Shown in pieces: positions 35,200 through 44,291 of a DNA stretch of 64,000 nt (positions within the stretch are counted from its first letter, which is position 1; every line of letters starts with the position of its first letter). The position numbers were made by a program, and so were the translations under genes. The notes under the pieces were generated by a model. The model was not told where the DNA came from and ran no database searches. It saw only the letters and a program-made list of their open reading frames with translations. Source of the stretch: an uncultured Oscillospiraceae bacterium (GTDB taxonomy: Bacteria > Bacillota > Clostridia > Oscillospirales > Oscillospiraceae); the NCBI GenBank assembly GCA_910588975.1, contig CAJUSE010000001.1, positions 59,505-123,504 on the forward strand, given 5' to 3'.

Positions 35200-38130
35200 A
35201 TGAATCTCCGAGTTGGTATTGACATTGGCTCCACCACTGTTAAAGTTGTGGTGCTGAACGAGCAAAACGAGCTTCTTTTCCGCTCCTACGAGCGGCACTA
35301 CTCCAAAACCCGGGAGCGGGCGGTCCAAACTCTGCGCTCCATCAGTGATCTGCTCACCGGACAGACCATCCACATGACCATCACCGGCTCGGCAGGGCTA
35401 GGGGTAAGCAAGGCCAGCGGTATTGATTTTGTTCAGGAGGTCTATGCCACCGCTGCCGCCGTCAATACATATGTCCCCCACACTGACGCCGTCATTGAGC
35501 TGGGGGGCGAGGATGCCAAGATCATTTTCTTTGGCGGGGCCCTTGAGGAGCGAATGAACGGCTCCTGCGCCGGAGGTACCGGAGCGTTTATCGATCAGAT
35601 GGCTTCCCTGCTCAATGTGTCAATTGATGAGTTGGATGTATTGTCTCTGAAGCATGAGAAAATCTACCCCATCGCTTCCCGTTGCGGCGTGTTCGCCAAG
35701 AGCGATATCCAGCCCATTTTGAATCAGGGCGGACGCAAAGAGGATGTGGCCGCCTCAATTTTTCAAGCAGTTGTGGACCAGACAGTGGCCGGTTTAACGC
35801 AGGGGCGGGAGCTGAAGGGAAAAATTGTCTTTTTGGGCGGTCCCCTTCATTTCTTGACAGGGCTGAGAGAGCGTTTTGTTGAGACCCTTCAGTTGGATGA
35901 GGACCACGCCGTTTTCCCTGCCGATGGAGACTGCTTTGCCGCCATGGGCGCCGCTCTGTGCGCCGGTGACTACGCTCCCCGCTCTTTTGAGGAGTATTTG
36001 AAGCTACTGGAGGAAAGCGTAGACGCCACCGAAAACCTGGATGTGATGCCCCCTCTTTTTACCAATCAAGCTGACTACGATACCTTCCTTTCCCGGCACA
36101 ATGCCAACCGCCCTCCTGAGACTGACCTGAACACATACGCCGGAGATGCCTGGCTTGGTATTGATGCCGGCTCCACCACCACAAAAATGGTTCTGATCAA
36201 TGGGCAAGGCGGTATCCTTTATAGTTATTACCACTCTAATCTTGGCAATCCTGTGGCTATTGTGCTGGAGCAGCTGAAGGAGATCTATCGTCTCTGTGGC
36301 GACCGGGTTGTCATCAAGGGTGCCGCCGTCACCGGCTACGGCGAGGACCTTATCAAAAATGCCTTCCAGTGTGATCTGGGGCTTGTGGAGACCATGGCCC
36401 ACTATACTGCCGCCAAGCACTTTAACCCCGATGTGGACTTCATTATCGACATCGGTGGGCAGGATATGAAGTGCTTCAAAATCCGAAACGGCGCTGTGGA
36501 CTCCATCATGCTCAACGAGGCCTGCTCCTCCGGGTGTGGCTCTTTTATTGAGACCTTCGCCAAGGCTTTGGGATATGATATTGCCCAGTTTTCCAAACTG
36601 GGGCTCTTCTCCCCCAAGCCGGTCAATCTGGGCTCTCGCTGTACTGTCTTTATGAATTCCAGTGTCAAGCAGGCACAGAAAGATGGAGCCAGCGTGGAGG
36701 ATATTAGCGCCGGACTGTCCATCTCCATTGTAAAAAATGCCGTCTATAAGGTCATCAGGGCCGCCTCGGCCGACGATTTGGGACAAAACATCGTGGTTCA
36801 GGGTGGTACCTTCCTGAACGATGCCGTTCTCCGTGCCTTTGAACAGGAACTTGGCAGAGACGTGGTCCGGCCCACCATCGCCGGACTCATGGGGGCCTTT
36901 GGTTCCGCTTTGGCTGCTCGTGACCTTCACCTGGACCATTCAAATCTGTTGAGTGAAAATGCTTTACAGGCCTTTACTCACAGTGCCAAACCTGTAACCT
37001 GCAATTTGTGTACCAATCACTGCTCTTTGACTGTCAATCAGTTTGATGGCGGTCGACGGTTTATCTCGGGCAATCGCTGCTCCCGGCCGTTGGGCGAGGA
37101 GAAGCAAGAGCTCCCCGACCTGAGCGTATACAAGTACCGGCGGCTGCGCTCCTTTGAGGGCAAAGGAGACGGAACCGGAGTCCGAGGACGGATCGGTATT
37201 CCCTTCGGGCTCAATATGTACGAAAATCTCCCCTTCTGGTTCACCTTTTTCACGCATTTGAATTTTGAAGTGGTCCTCTCCCCCGAGTCCTCCCGAAAGC
37301 TGTACCTTAAGGGACAAAAAACCATCCCCTCGGATACGGTATGCTACCCCGCCAAGCTGCTTCATGGTCATGTGGAAGCACTGGTAGAGGCAGGAGTTGA
37401 CGCCATTTGGTATCCCTGTATGTCCTACAACTTCGATGAGGGCATCGGAGACAATCACTACAACTGCCCGGTGGTGGCCTACTACCCCGAGCTGTTAGCA
37501 GCCAATATTCCCAGCCTGAAGCAGACCCGATTCCTCAATCCCTATGTAGGGCTGTGGCGGCAAAAGGATTTTGAAAAGCGGATCGCTAAGATCATGGATG
37601 AGGAGTTCTCTATTCCCAAGAAAGAGGCTGTGGCCGCCGCAAGGGCCGCCTATGACAGCTATCATGCCTATATTCAGGACCTGCGGGACAAGGGAGATGA
37701 GTACATTTCCTATGCCCGGGAACACCATCTTCCCATTCTGGTCCAGGCGGGCAGACCCTATCATATCGACCCCGAAATCAACCACGGTATCAATGATCTT
37801 ATCACCGGCCAGGGCTTTGTCCTCATCACCGAGGATGCTGTAAGCTGGCGGGAGGACTACGAGAGCCGACAGGTGCTCAATCAATGGACCTTCCAATCCC
37901 GAATGTACAATGCCGCCCGGTATGTCTGCACCCAGCCCGATATGCAACTTATCCAGCTGGTCTCCTTTGGCTGCGGCACCGATGCCATTACCGCTGACGA
38001 GGTTAGGGCTATTCTGGAAAAGGGCGGCAAACTCTACACCCAGCTGAAAATCGACGATATCAACAATCTTGGAGCGGTAAAGATCCGCATCCGTTCCCTC
38101 ATGGCTGCCATGGAGGCCAGAGGTCAGTAA
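35200..38130 (+). CDS. Acyl-CoA dehydratase activase-type ATPase (two ASKHA domains plus DUF2229)
   Basis: A 976-residue protein. The first BadF/BadG/BcrA/BcrD ATPase domain has GIDIGSTTVKVVVL at residue 6 and NGSCAGGTGAFI near 120. The second has WLGIDAGSTTTKMVLI near 320, DIGGQDMKC and EACSSGCGSF. A DUF2229-type domain follows, with Cys residues in NLCTNHC and GNRCSRP. Such proteins drive electrons into a 2-hydroxyacyl-CoA dehydratase or double-cubane-cluster protein by ATP hydrolysis. In relatives known to me the whole is often fused to the next gene's product; here one TAA separates them in the same frame. The ATG at 35200 follows GAGGTG. Confidence 0.88.
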   Translation: MNLRVGIDIGSTTVKVVVLNEQNELLFRSYERHYSKTRERAVQTLRSISDLLTGQTIHMTITGSAGLGVSKASGIDFVQEVYATAAAVNTYVPHTDAVIELGGEDAKIIFFGGALEERMNGSCAGGTGAFIDQMASLLNVSIDELDVLSLKHEKIYPIASRCGVFAKSDIQPILNQGGRKEDVAASIFQAVVDQTVAGLTQGRELKGKIVFLGGPLHFLTGLRERFVETLQLDEDHAVFPADGDCFAAMGAALCAGDYAPRSFEEYLKLLEESVDATENLDVMPPLFTNQADYDTFLSRHNANRPPETDLNTYAGDAWLGIDAGSTTTKMVLINGQGGILYSYYHSNLGNPVAIVLEQLKEIYRLCGDRVVIKGAAVTGYGEDLIKNAFQCDLGLVETMAHYTAAKHFNPDVDFIIDIGGQDMKCFKIRNGAVDSIMLNEACSSGCGSFIETFAKALGYDIAQFSKLGLFSPKPVNLGSRCTVFMNSSVKQAQKDGASVEDISAGLSISIVKNAVYKVIRAASADDLGQNIVVQGGTFLNDAVLRAFEQELGRDVVRPTIAGLMGAFGSALAARDLHLDHSNLLSENALQAFTHSAKPVTCNLCTNHCSLTVNQFDGGRRFISGNRCSRPLGEEKQELPDLSVYKYRRLRSFEGKGDGTGVRGRIGIPFGLNMYENLPFWFTFFTHLNFEVVLSPESSRKLYLKGQKTIPSDTVCYPAKLLHGHVEALVEAGVDAIWYPCMSYNFDEGIGDNHYNCPVVAYYPELLAANIPSLKQTRFLNPYVGLWRQKDFEKRIAKIMDEEFSIPKKEAVAAARAAYDSYHAYIQDLRDKGDEYISYAREHHLPILVQAGRPYHIDPEINHGINDLITGQGFVLITEDAVSWREDYESRQVLNQWTFQSRMYNAARYVCTQPDMQLIQLVSFGCGTDAITADEVRAILEKGGKLYTQLKIDDINNLGAVKIRIRSLMAAMEARGQ

Positions 38131-38175
38131 TCAACCAGGCACAAAAGCCCCAAGTATTCAGAAAGGACCGTTATC

Positions 38176-39477
38176 ATGGCAAAACTTGTTTATGACAAGA
38201 CCGGGCGGCTTCTCTTTACCAAAGAGATGAAAAATGAGTATACTCTTCTTATCCCCCAGATGCTCCCTGACCACTTTGCAATGGTGGTCCACATCCTCCG
38301 CCGGGAAGGCTACAAGGTAGACATGCTGGAAAACACAGGGCGCCCAGTCATTGACGCTGGACAGAAATATGTCCACAATGACGCCTGTTACCCCGCCATC
38401 CTGGTTATCGGCCAGCTTATCAACGCTGTACAAAACGGCAGCTATGACCCTCATAAGGTAGCGCTGGTCATCACGCAGACCGGCGGTGGCTGCCGGGCCT
38501 CTAACTACATTCATCTGCTGCGCAAAGCTCTGGAAAAGGCCGGACTTGACTACATACCCGTCATTTCAGTGAATTTGTCCGGATTGGAGTCCAATCCCGG
38601 TTTTCAGCTAAGCCTGGGCTTGCTTCGGAAGATTGTCTTTGCCGCCATTTACGGCGATTTGCTGCTGGCCGTGTCCAACCAGACCCGCCCTTATGAGGTC
38701 ACCAAGGGGGACACTGATGCCGCCATAGAGCAGTGTATGGAATTTCTACTCAGCGATATGGACGCCGGTAAGGGCATGACCTTCAAAAGCATGGAGCAAA
38801 ACTTTGACCGCATCACCGCCACCTTCAAGGCCATTCCCGTCACTGGAGAGGAAAAGGTAAAAGTGGGCATTGTGGGTGAAATTTATGTGAAATACGCCCC
38901 CTTGGGCAACAATAATTTGGCCGACTTCCTCCTGGCCGAGGGGGCTGAGCCCGTCATTCCGGGGCTTATGGACTTTCTTATTTTTAAGGTCAATAACCGT
39001 GAGGTAGACGTAGGACTGTACGGCGGCAAGTGGATCAAGGAAAAGGTCTGCCACTGGCTGCAAAACTACCTAATGAAGTACCAGCACGCCATGATCGATG
39101 CCCTTAAACGTGCCGGTTTCCGAGCTCCCGGTGATTTCAACGACCTGCGTCAACTCATCAAGGGCTATCTGGGCGAGGGCAACAAAATGGGCGAAGGTTG
39201 GCTTCTTACTGCCGAGATGCTGGAGCTCATTCATACCGGTATCCCTAATATCGTCTGCACCCAGCCCTTTGGATGCCTGCCCAACCACATTGTAGGAAAG
39301 GGTATGATTCGTAAAATCAAGGACGATTACCCCTGGTCTAATGTGGTCGCCATCGACTACGATCCCGGCGCCACTCGCATCAATCAGGAAAACCGTATCA
39401 AGCTGATGCTGGCCAACGCACGGGCCATGGCCAAGGAGCAGGTCCAGACAGAGGAAGCCTCTTCTGTCCAGATCTAA
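38176..39477 (+). CDS. 2-hydroxyacyl-CoA dehydratase-like / double-cubane-cluster-type protein
   Basis: A 433-residue protein of the HgdB/YjiM-like group. Conserved Cys are at 71 (NDACYP), 106 (GGGCRASN), 361 and 367 (CTQPFGC), suited to Fe-S cluster binding. It is the natural partner of the upstream activase. True dehydratases have two such subunits plus an activator; the single-subunit form fits double-cubane-cluster proteins, whose substrates are small molecules and whose physiological role is unclear. The ATG at 38176 has an AAAGGA site. It is closed by a strong terminator. Confidence 0.82.
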   Translation: MAKLVYDKTGRLLFTKEMKNEYTLLIPQMLPDHFAMVVHILRREGYKVDMLENTGRPVIDAGQKYVHNDACYPAILVIGQLINAVQNGSYDPHKVALVITQTGGGCRASNYIHLLRKALEKAGLDYIPVISVNLSGLESNPGFQLSLGLLRKIVFAAIYGDLLLAVSNQTRPYEVTKGDTDAAIEQCMEFLLSDMDAGKGMTFKSMEQNFDRITATFKAIPVTGEEKVKVGIVGEIYVKYAPLGNNNLADFLLAEGAEPVIPGLMDFLIFKVNNREVDVGLYGGKWIKEKVCHWLQNYLMKYQHAMIDALKRAGFRAPGDFNDLRQLIKGYLGEGNKMGEGWLLTAEMLELIHTGIPNIVCTQPFGCLPNHIVGKGMIRKIKDDYPWSNVVAIDYDPGATRINQENRIKLMLANARAMAKEQVQTEEASSVQI

Positions 39478-39527
39478 AGTAAAAATTCTTTACAACAAGT
39501 GTCCGGGCAGAATTTTCTGTCGTCATA

Positions 39528-39565
39528 AGGCGGGACCGGCCCAGCGCCGGTCCCGCCTGTTTTTA
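39528..39565 (+). terminator. Terminator of the activase operon
   Basis: GGCGGGACCGGC pairs with GCCGGTCCCGCC around a short loop and ends in TGTTTTT. Confidence 0.9.
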
Positions 39566-39628
39566 TCCCCTCTTGTGAGGAACTTTTAGCCCCACCGGCC
39601 CATAAAATAGGCTTACGGGGGTGATGGG

Positions 39629-39814
39629 ATGGGAAGTTGGGGGCAAAATTACAACGGACTTTTGCTCCTGACCACCCTGCTCTCCATCCAGATAGCACAG
39701 GGGCTCAGCAACGATGACCTGGCCCTTCTCTCTACCTTTTTTGAGGTTCTGGGGGACAATCTGGCCCTGCTGGCCCTCCGACAGGAGGGAACTTCCCTAT
39801 CGGATGAAAAATAG
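39629..39814 (+). CDS. Small protein of unknown function (possibly DUF6774-like)
   Basis: A 61-residue protein: a Gly/Trp/Asn-containing start, then a mostly hydrophobic Leu-rich middle (LLLLTTLLSIQIAQGL) and a second helix (LALLSTFFEVLGDNLALLAL). It looks like a two-helix amphipathic or membrane-associated peptide. The general look resembles small clostridial proteins annotated DUF6774, but I am not certain. The ATG at 39629 follows GGGGGTGA. A terminator lies just downstream, which supports a real gene. Confidence 0.6.
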   Translation: MGSWGQNYNGLLLLTTLLSIQIAQGLSNDDLALLSTFFEVLGDNLALLALRQEGTSLSDEK

Positions 39815-39819
39815 ACAAT

Positions 39820-39857
39820 GGGCGGAGAGCCGCATGGCCCCCCGCCCTTAGTTTTTA
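39820..39857. terminator. Terminator between the small gene and the GNAT pseudogene
   Basis: GGGCGG pairs with CCGCCC, extended by inner GGCC-type pairing; T-rich tails occur on both strands. Confidence 0.65.
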
Positions 39858-40345
39858 TAGCTTTTTGGATAACCTCACCCCATAGGTCTCATAGGGCTGA
39901 CCCATATATTCCTCTTTATCCACCCGATAGCCATGCTTCTGATAAAAAGTCAGGGCACTAATATTGCCTCGAAACGCCCAGATCAGCATATCCGTATACC
40001 CCTGTTCTCTGGCCTGTTTCTCTGCAAAGCTGAGCAGCTTTGTTCCGATCCCACCCCCTCTGGCAGCAGGGTCAATATAGATGCGCCAAACCTCAAATGC
40101 ACCCGGAGCATCCACATCAGCCGTATCCCCAATGGATAGCAGCGCCAAAACCTGCCCATTCTCTTCCCAGACATACTCTGACAATCGCTTTTGGACAAAA
40201 TCTCTTTTCATCCGCTCCGCCCGCTCCTGACACCCCTGTTCACTCACCAACGAGGGGCCACATAGCCGGTATAGAGGGTCTGCCAGCTTTTATTAACGAT
40301 TGAGATAACGGTTTCCCAATCCTCTTGGCATAAGGACCGTATCAT
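39855..40345 (-). pseudogene. GNAT family N-acetyltransferase, frameshifted
   Basis: The 3' part encodes a good GNAT core (EVWRIYIDPAARGGGIGTKLL, then NISALTFYQKHGYRV). Its expected N-terminus is found in another frame. It starts at the ATG at 40343-40345 and reads MIRSLCQEDWETVISIVNKS up to GYVAP, where a TGA soon stops it. The frames join if one base is added at the four-G run at 40254-40257 (GCCCC on the coding strand), giving GYVAPSLVSEQGC. This is either a real single-base deletion or an error in a homopolymer. The start lies 7 bp after the nfnB stop. Confidence 0.75.
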
Positions 40346-40352
40346 GCCTATT

Positions 40353-41744
40353 TCACTTCATTTCTTTTAGGTATTCATCCATGGCCTGGGCGGCCCGCTT
40401 TCCTGCCCCCATGGCCAAAATGACAGTTGCCGCTCCGGTGACAGCATCGCCGCCGGCAAAGATCTCCTCCCGGCTTGTGGCCAGTGTGTCCTCGTTTACC
40501 ACCAGGCAGCCCCGCCGGTTGGCCTCCAAACCGGGGGTAGTAGAACGGATGAGCGGATTAGGACTGGTCCCCAAGGCCATAATAACAGCGTCCACATCCA
40601 GCAGAAAGTCAGATCCCTCCACCGCTTTGGGGGAGCGGCGCCCGCTTTCGTCAGGCTGGCCCAGCTCCATGCGGACACATTTGATCTGTCTGACCCGGCC
40701 CTTCTCATCCCCCAAAATCTCCACCGGGTTTGTGAGCAAACAGAACACAATGCCTTCCTCTTTGGCGTGGTGAATTTCCTCTCGCCGAGCGGGCATTTCC
40801 TCCTCTCCCCGGCGATAGATCAGGTAGACCTTCTGGGCCCCCATCCGTTTGGCACACCGGGCGGCATCCATGGCCACATTGCCGCCCCCTACTACGGCGA
40901 CTGCCTTACTGTCGGGCAGCGGAGTATCATAATCGGGCAAATAGCCCTTCATCAAGTTAATTCGAGTGAGGTATTCATTGGCCGAATAAACTCCTGCCAA
41001 GCTCTCGCCGGGAATGCCCATAAATATGGGAAGTCCGGCACCGGTGCCCACAAAGACAGCCCGATATCCCTCCTCCAACAGCTCATCCACTGTGACAGTT
41101 CGCCCCACCACCGTGTTCAGCCGCAGTTCCACGCCTAATTCCTCCAAACGCTTCACTTCATCGGACACAATAGCCTTGGGCAGGCGAAATTCGGGAATTC
41201 CGTAGACCAACACGCCACCGGCCATGTGAAATGCCTCAAAGACGGTCACTGCATGGCCTCGCCTGGCCAATTCGCTGGCGCAGGTGAGCCCAGCAGGGCC
41301 GGACCCAATGACGGCCACCCTACTTCCTCTTCCGGTTGGTTTTTGAATCGTCTCATGCCTCTGCTCCCTGTACCAGTCGGCAACAAAACGTTCCAGCCGG
41401 CCAATGGCCACTGGCTCCCCTTTGATGCCACGAACACAGCGGGCCTCGCATTGACTCTCCTGTGGACACACCCGCCCGGAAATGCAGGGCAAGGCATTGG
41501 CTTCGGAAATGATCTCATAAGCCCCCTCAAAATCCCCCGCCGCCACCTTGGCGATAAAATCAGGGATTGGAACATTCACCGGGCAGCCCATCACACAGGG
41601 TCTATCTTTACACCCCAGGCAGCGCTCTGCCTCCTCCATGGCCTCCTCTTTGGTATAACCAAGGCAGACCTCTGAAAAATTTTTATTTCGAAGCTGAGGC
41701 TCCTGCTCCCTGACAGGGACCTTGTCAAGCCGCATATTTGCCAT
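40353..41744 (-). CDS. nfnB: NfnB / glutamate synthase small-subunit-like flavoprotein
   Basis: A 463-residue FAD and NADPH-binding protein. The N-terminal Cys-rich region (CLGCKDRPCVMGCPVNVPI, with CISGRVCPQESQCEARC further on) holds two [4Fe-4S] clusters. FAD binding is seen at GSGPAGLTCASEL and NADPH binding at VVGGGNVAMDAARC. Paired with an NfnA-like gene 13 bp upstream, it is best read as the large subunit of NADH-dependent reduced ferredoxin:NADP+ oxidoreductase, which uses flavin-based electron bifurcation. On sequence alone it may also be annotated gltA (homotetrameric NADPH glutamate synthase). Confidence 0.85.
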   Translation of the reverse strand: MANMRLDKVPVREQEPQLRNKNFSEVCLGYTKEEAMEEAERCLGCKDRPCVMGCPVNVPIPDFIAKVAAGDFEGAYEIISEANALPCISGRVCPQESQCEARCVRGIKGEPVAIGRLERFVADWYREQRHETIQKPTGRGSRVAVIGSGPAGLTCASELARRGHAVTVFEAFHMAGGVLVYGIPEFRLPKAIVSDEVKRLEELGVELRLNTVVGRTVTVDELLEEGYRAVFVGTGAGLPIFMGIPGESLAGVYSANEYLTRINLMKGYLPDYDTPLPDSKAVAVVGGGNVAMDAARCAKRMGAQKVYLIYRRGEEEMPARREEIHHAKEEGIVFCLLTNPVEILGDEKGRVRQIKCVRMELGQPDESGRRSPKAVEGSDFLLDVDAVIMALGTSPNPLIRSTTPGLEANRRGCLVVNEDTLATSREEIFAGGDAVTGAATVILAMGAGKRAAQAMDEYLKEMK

Positions 41745-41757
41745 TTTCCCTGCCTCC

Positions 41758-42618
41758 TTACGGAATTAACTGTTGGCCTAACCGCTCTATGCGGCAAATG
41801 TGGTCGGTCCGTGCCTGCTCCTCTTGGGCCTGATATGTGCCGTTTCGGAGCATCAGCTCCTCAAAATCCACCTGATGCCCATCAAAATCGGGCCCATCCA
41901 CACAGGCAAACCGCACCTGTCCCCCTACCGTCACCCGGCAGCAGCCGCACATTCCAGTGCCGTCGATCATCAGGGGATTTAGACTCACCAGTGTTTTTAT
42001 TCCGTAAGGCTTTGTCCCTTTACATACAAATTTCATCATAGGGATAGGACCGATAGCAATGACCAGGTCATAACCGACTCCGGCATCGATGCGTTCCTGG
42101 AGCTTTTGAGTCACAAGTCCCTGCTCCCCGGCAGATCCATCGTCGGTCATGAGAAAAAAGTGGTCACTGACCGCCCGGAATTCCTCTTGCAAAATGACCA
42201 GCTCTTGAGAGCGAAATCCTGCGATGACATCTACCTCCACACCCTGGGCATGGAGGGCCTTCGCCTGGGGGTAGGCAATGGCGCAACCCACCCCTCCGCC
42301 AATAATGCAAGCCCGTTTTGTCCCCTCTGGAATTTCAGTGGGCAGGCCCAGGGGACCCACAAAATCACGGATCTCCTCCCCCACCTCCATCTCGCTCAAC
42401 AGTTGGGTGGTATGGCCCACTTTCTGAAAAATTATGGTGACCCTTCCCTGTTCCCGGTCATAGTCGGCAATGGTAAGAGGAATACGCTCCCCCCGCTCAT
42501 CTACCCGGAGGATGATAAACTGCCCGGGCAGAGCCTTTCGGGCAATGAGTGGGGCTTCCACTTCCATTAGAGTCACAGTGGGGTTCAGCTCTTGTTTCAA
42601 ACATATCCTTGCCATCAT
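41758..42618 (-). CDS. nfnA: NfnA / sulfide dehydrogenase-like FAD-[2Fe-2S] subunit
   Basis: A 286-residue ferredoxin-NADP reductase-like protein with the FAD-binding RVDERGERIPLTIAD segment, the NAD-binding IIGGGVGCAIAYPQ and a C-terminal [2Fe-2S] site (GMCGCCRV with a later Cys). This is the small NfnA subunit that binds NADH. The start is ATGATG; either is possible, with GAGGG upstream. A TTGACA-type promoter lies at 42661-42689. With nfnB it links NADH, NADPH and ferredoxin pools. Confidence 0.88.
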   Translation of the reverse strand: MMARICLKQELNPTVTLMEVEAPLIARKALPGQFIILRVDERGERIPLTIADYDREQGRVTIIFQKVGHTTQLLSEMEVGEEIRDFVGPLGLPTEIPEGTKRACIIGGGVGCAIAYPQAKALHAQGVEVDVIAGFRSQELVILQEEFRAVSDHFFLMTDDGSAGEQGLVTQKLQERIDAGVGYDLVIAIGPIPMMKFVCKGTKPYGIKTLVSLNPLMIDGTGMCGCCRVTVGGQVRFACVDGPDFDGHQVDFEELMLRNGTYQAQEEQARTDHICRIERLGQQLIP

Positions 42619-42660
42619 TCAAACCCTCATTTCCATCCTTCTCTATCCCTATACCCAGTA

Positions 42661-42689
42661 ACTTTATCAGGTATTTTCTCTCTTGTCAA
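42661..42689 (-). promoter_or_regulatory. Promoter of nfnAB
   Basis: TTGACA (42684-42689) and TAAAGT (42661-42666) on the minus strand with a 17-bp spacer. Confidence 0.75.
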
Positions 42690-42703
42690 CTCTCGTGACG
42701 GCG

Positions 42704-42732
42704 TTGACAAAGTCCCCCGTTTTTCCTATAAT
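42704..42732 (+). promoter_or_regulatory. Promoter of the GNAT gene
   Basis: Perfect TTGACA (42704-42709) and TATAAT (42727-42732), 17-bp spacer, back to back with the nfnAB promoter. Confidence 0.85.
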
Positions 42733-42767
42733 CAAAAGCAGAAGAGCCGTATCACAGGAGGTTTCTC

Positions 42768-43313
42768 ATGCGTCAAATCAAAGTGATAGACAATTCTCAC
42801 GCCCTACCCGCTTTGGAGCTGATACAGGATGTTTTCTCCGCCTGGCGGGATGAGGCGGAAGGCCAAGTCGTCCGTGCCCTGGTGGAGGAAATCCGCCGGA
42901 AAGAATACTACCTTCCCCAACTGGAGCTAATCATGGTAGACGAACAGGACCAGGTCATTGGCTATGCCATGTTCTCCCGCTTCCATCTGGAGGGAAAGTA
43001 TGAAAACGAACTGCTTCTCCTCACCCCGGTGGCCGTCAAAACCGACCTGCAGCGTCAGCACATCTCCAAAGAGCTCATTGAATATGGCCTGAAGCAAGCC
43101 AAGGACATGGGTTATCAGGCAGTGTTGGTGGAGGGTGACCCAGCCAATTATAGCCCCAGAGGTTTCGTCACTTCTGCTGACTACGGCATCCTCCCTGGCC
43201 CTAATGTCCAGCTTCCCTCCATGGACTGTCTTATGATCTGTGAGCTTGTTCCCGGCGCTCTGGAGCACATCAAAGGAACTGTGGATTATAGCTATTATGA
43301 TGCTCTGTCCTGA
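42768..43313 (+). CDS. GNAT family N-acetyltransferase (YhbS-like)
   Basis: A 181-residue protein with the GNAT layout: ELIMVDEQDQVIGYAMFSRF, then LLTPVAVKTDLQRQHISKELIEYGL for acetyl-CoA binding, then VLVEGDPANYSPRGF, which is typical of the YhbS-like subgroup. The substrate is unknown. The ATG at 42768 has AGGAGG upstream. It is a single-gene unit with a consensus promoter and a shared terminator. Confidence 0.88.
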   Translation: MRQIKVIDNSHALPALELIQDVFSAWRDEAEGQVVRALVEEIRRKEYYLPQLELIMVDEQDQVIGYAMFSRFHLEGKYENELLLLTPVAVKTDLQRQHISKELIEYGLKQAKDMGYQAVLVEGDPANYSPRGFVTSADYGILPGPNVQLPSMDCLMICELVPGALEHIKGTVDYSYYDALS

Positions 43314-43318
43314 TGTCA

Positions 43319-43352
43319 AAATGGGTGCATCCCTTCCGGGATGCACCCATTC
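43319..43352. terminator. Bidirectional terminator between the GNAT and histidine kinase genes
   Basis: AATGGGTGCATCCC pairs perfectly with GGGATGCACCCATT around a 4-nt loop, between converging genes. Confidence 0.8.
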
Positions 43353-44255
43353 TTATGCCCGTTTCCAACTGAGCAGAACAGAAAAACGGTCTCCGTCCAG
43401 TTCAGCCCACACCCTGCCCTTCATCTGCTGGGCCAGGGCTTTGACAATCGCCAGACCCAGGCCTGTATTGTGTCCGGTGCGGATTTTGTCCTTGGTGAAA
43501 AACCGGTCAAAAACGTGGGGTAGATCATCCCCCTTCAAGGCAGCCCCTCCATTGGAGAAGCAGGTCTCAACCTCCTGGCCCAGGCACCGTGCCTGAATGG
43601 TCAGCGTACCAGTCCCATGCTCCAGAGCATTTCGGATCAGGTTGGTATAGATCCGCTCCAAAGCCGCCCGATCTCCCCAGACAGAGGGCAGCGTTTCGGG
43701 CAAATCTACCTCCACCTGAAATTTACCCTCCAGCTCGTCATAAAAGGCAGCTAGCAGTGTGCCGATCACTTCTTTCAAATCCACGATTTCTCGGGTAATG
43801 GGATACTCCCCTGCCTCCAGCCGGGACAAATCATAGAAGCTGGTGATCAGGCTCTGAAGAACTCTGGCCCGATTTTCGATGATGTCCAAATAGCTTTTTC
43901 GGTCCTCTTCGCTCAACTCTTCCTGCTCCAAAAGCTGTAGATAACCCAAAATAGAGGTCAACGGCGTACGTAGGTCATGGGATACATTGGCGATCTGTCG
44001 ACGGAGGGCCTGTTCCCGACTTCTAAAGTCGGTGCGTTGCTCCTCGCTTTCCCGAAGGAGCAAATTGATCTGAGCCATCAGCTCCTCCGCAGCTGCATTG
44101 GGAGCAGCAAGTCGGAGAGGAGCACCGCCCCCCTCAGACCGGCGTTTTTTCAGCTCACTGGCCCCCCTGCGCAAATTTTGCTCCAGGGCATAAACACGCA
44201 AGAGCAAAGCGGCACAGAAAAGCCCAAGCAAGGCCAGAATGAGTTTCAATAGCAA
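43353..44255 (-). CDS. Sensor histidine kinase of the ABC module (CprK/BceS-like context)
   Basis: A 300-residue kinase with one N-terminal membrane helix (about 3-24) and no sensor domain outside. The H-box is ANVSHDLRTPLTSILGYL (His93). The N-box is NLIRNALEHG and the G-box is TGHNTGLGLAIVKAL. The lack of an extracellular domain fits kinases that sense through a partner ABC transporter. It is last in the ATPase-permease-permease-kinase run. The start is a TTG with GGGGGAG upstream. Its likely response regulator lies 5 kb away at 48549-49238. Confidence 0.88.
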   Translation of the reverse strand: MLLKLILALLGLFCAALLLRVYALEQNLRRGASELKKRRSEGGGAPLRLAAPNAAAEELMAQINLLLRESEEQRTDFRSREQALRRQIANVSHDLRTPLTSILGYLQLLEQEELSEEDRKSYLDIIENRARVLQSLITSFYDLSRLEAGEYPITREIVDLKEVIGTLLAAFYDELEGKFQVEVDLPETLPSVWGDRAALERIYTNLIRNALEHGTGTLTIQARCLGQEVETCFSNGGAALKGDDLPHVFDRFFTKDKIRTGHNTGLGLAIVKALAQQMKGRVWAELDGDRFSVLLSWKRA

Positions 44256-44291
44256 CGGTGCTCCCCCCTTGCCCCATTGGGGCCTTATACT

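Noticed and set aside
38128..38175. Selenocysteine or pyrrolysine explanation for the in-frame stop in the activase pair
   Set aside because: The codon is TAA, which neither system uses, so a split or ordinary readthrough is the simpler reading.
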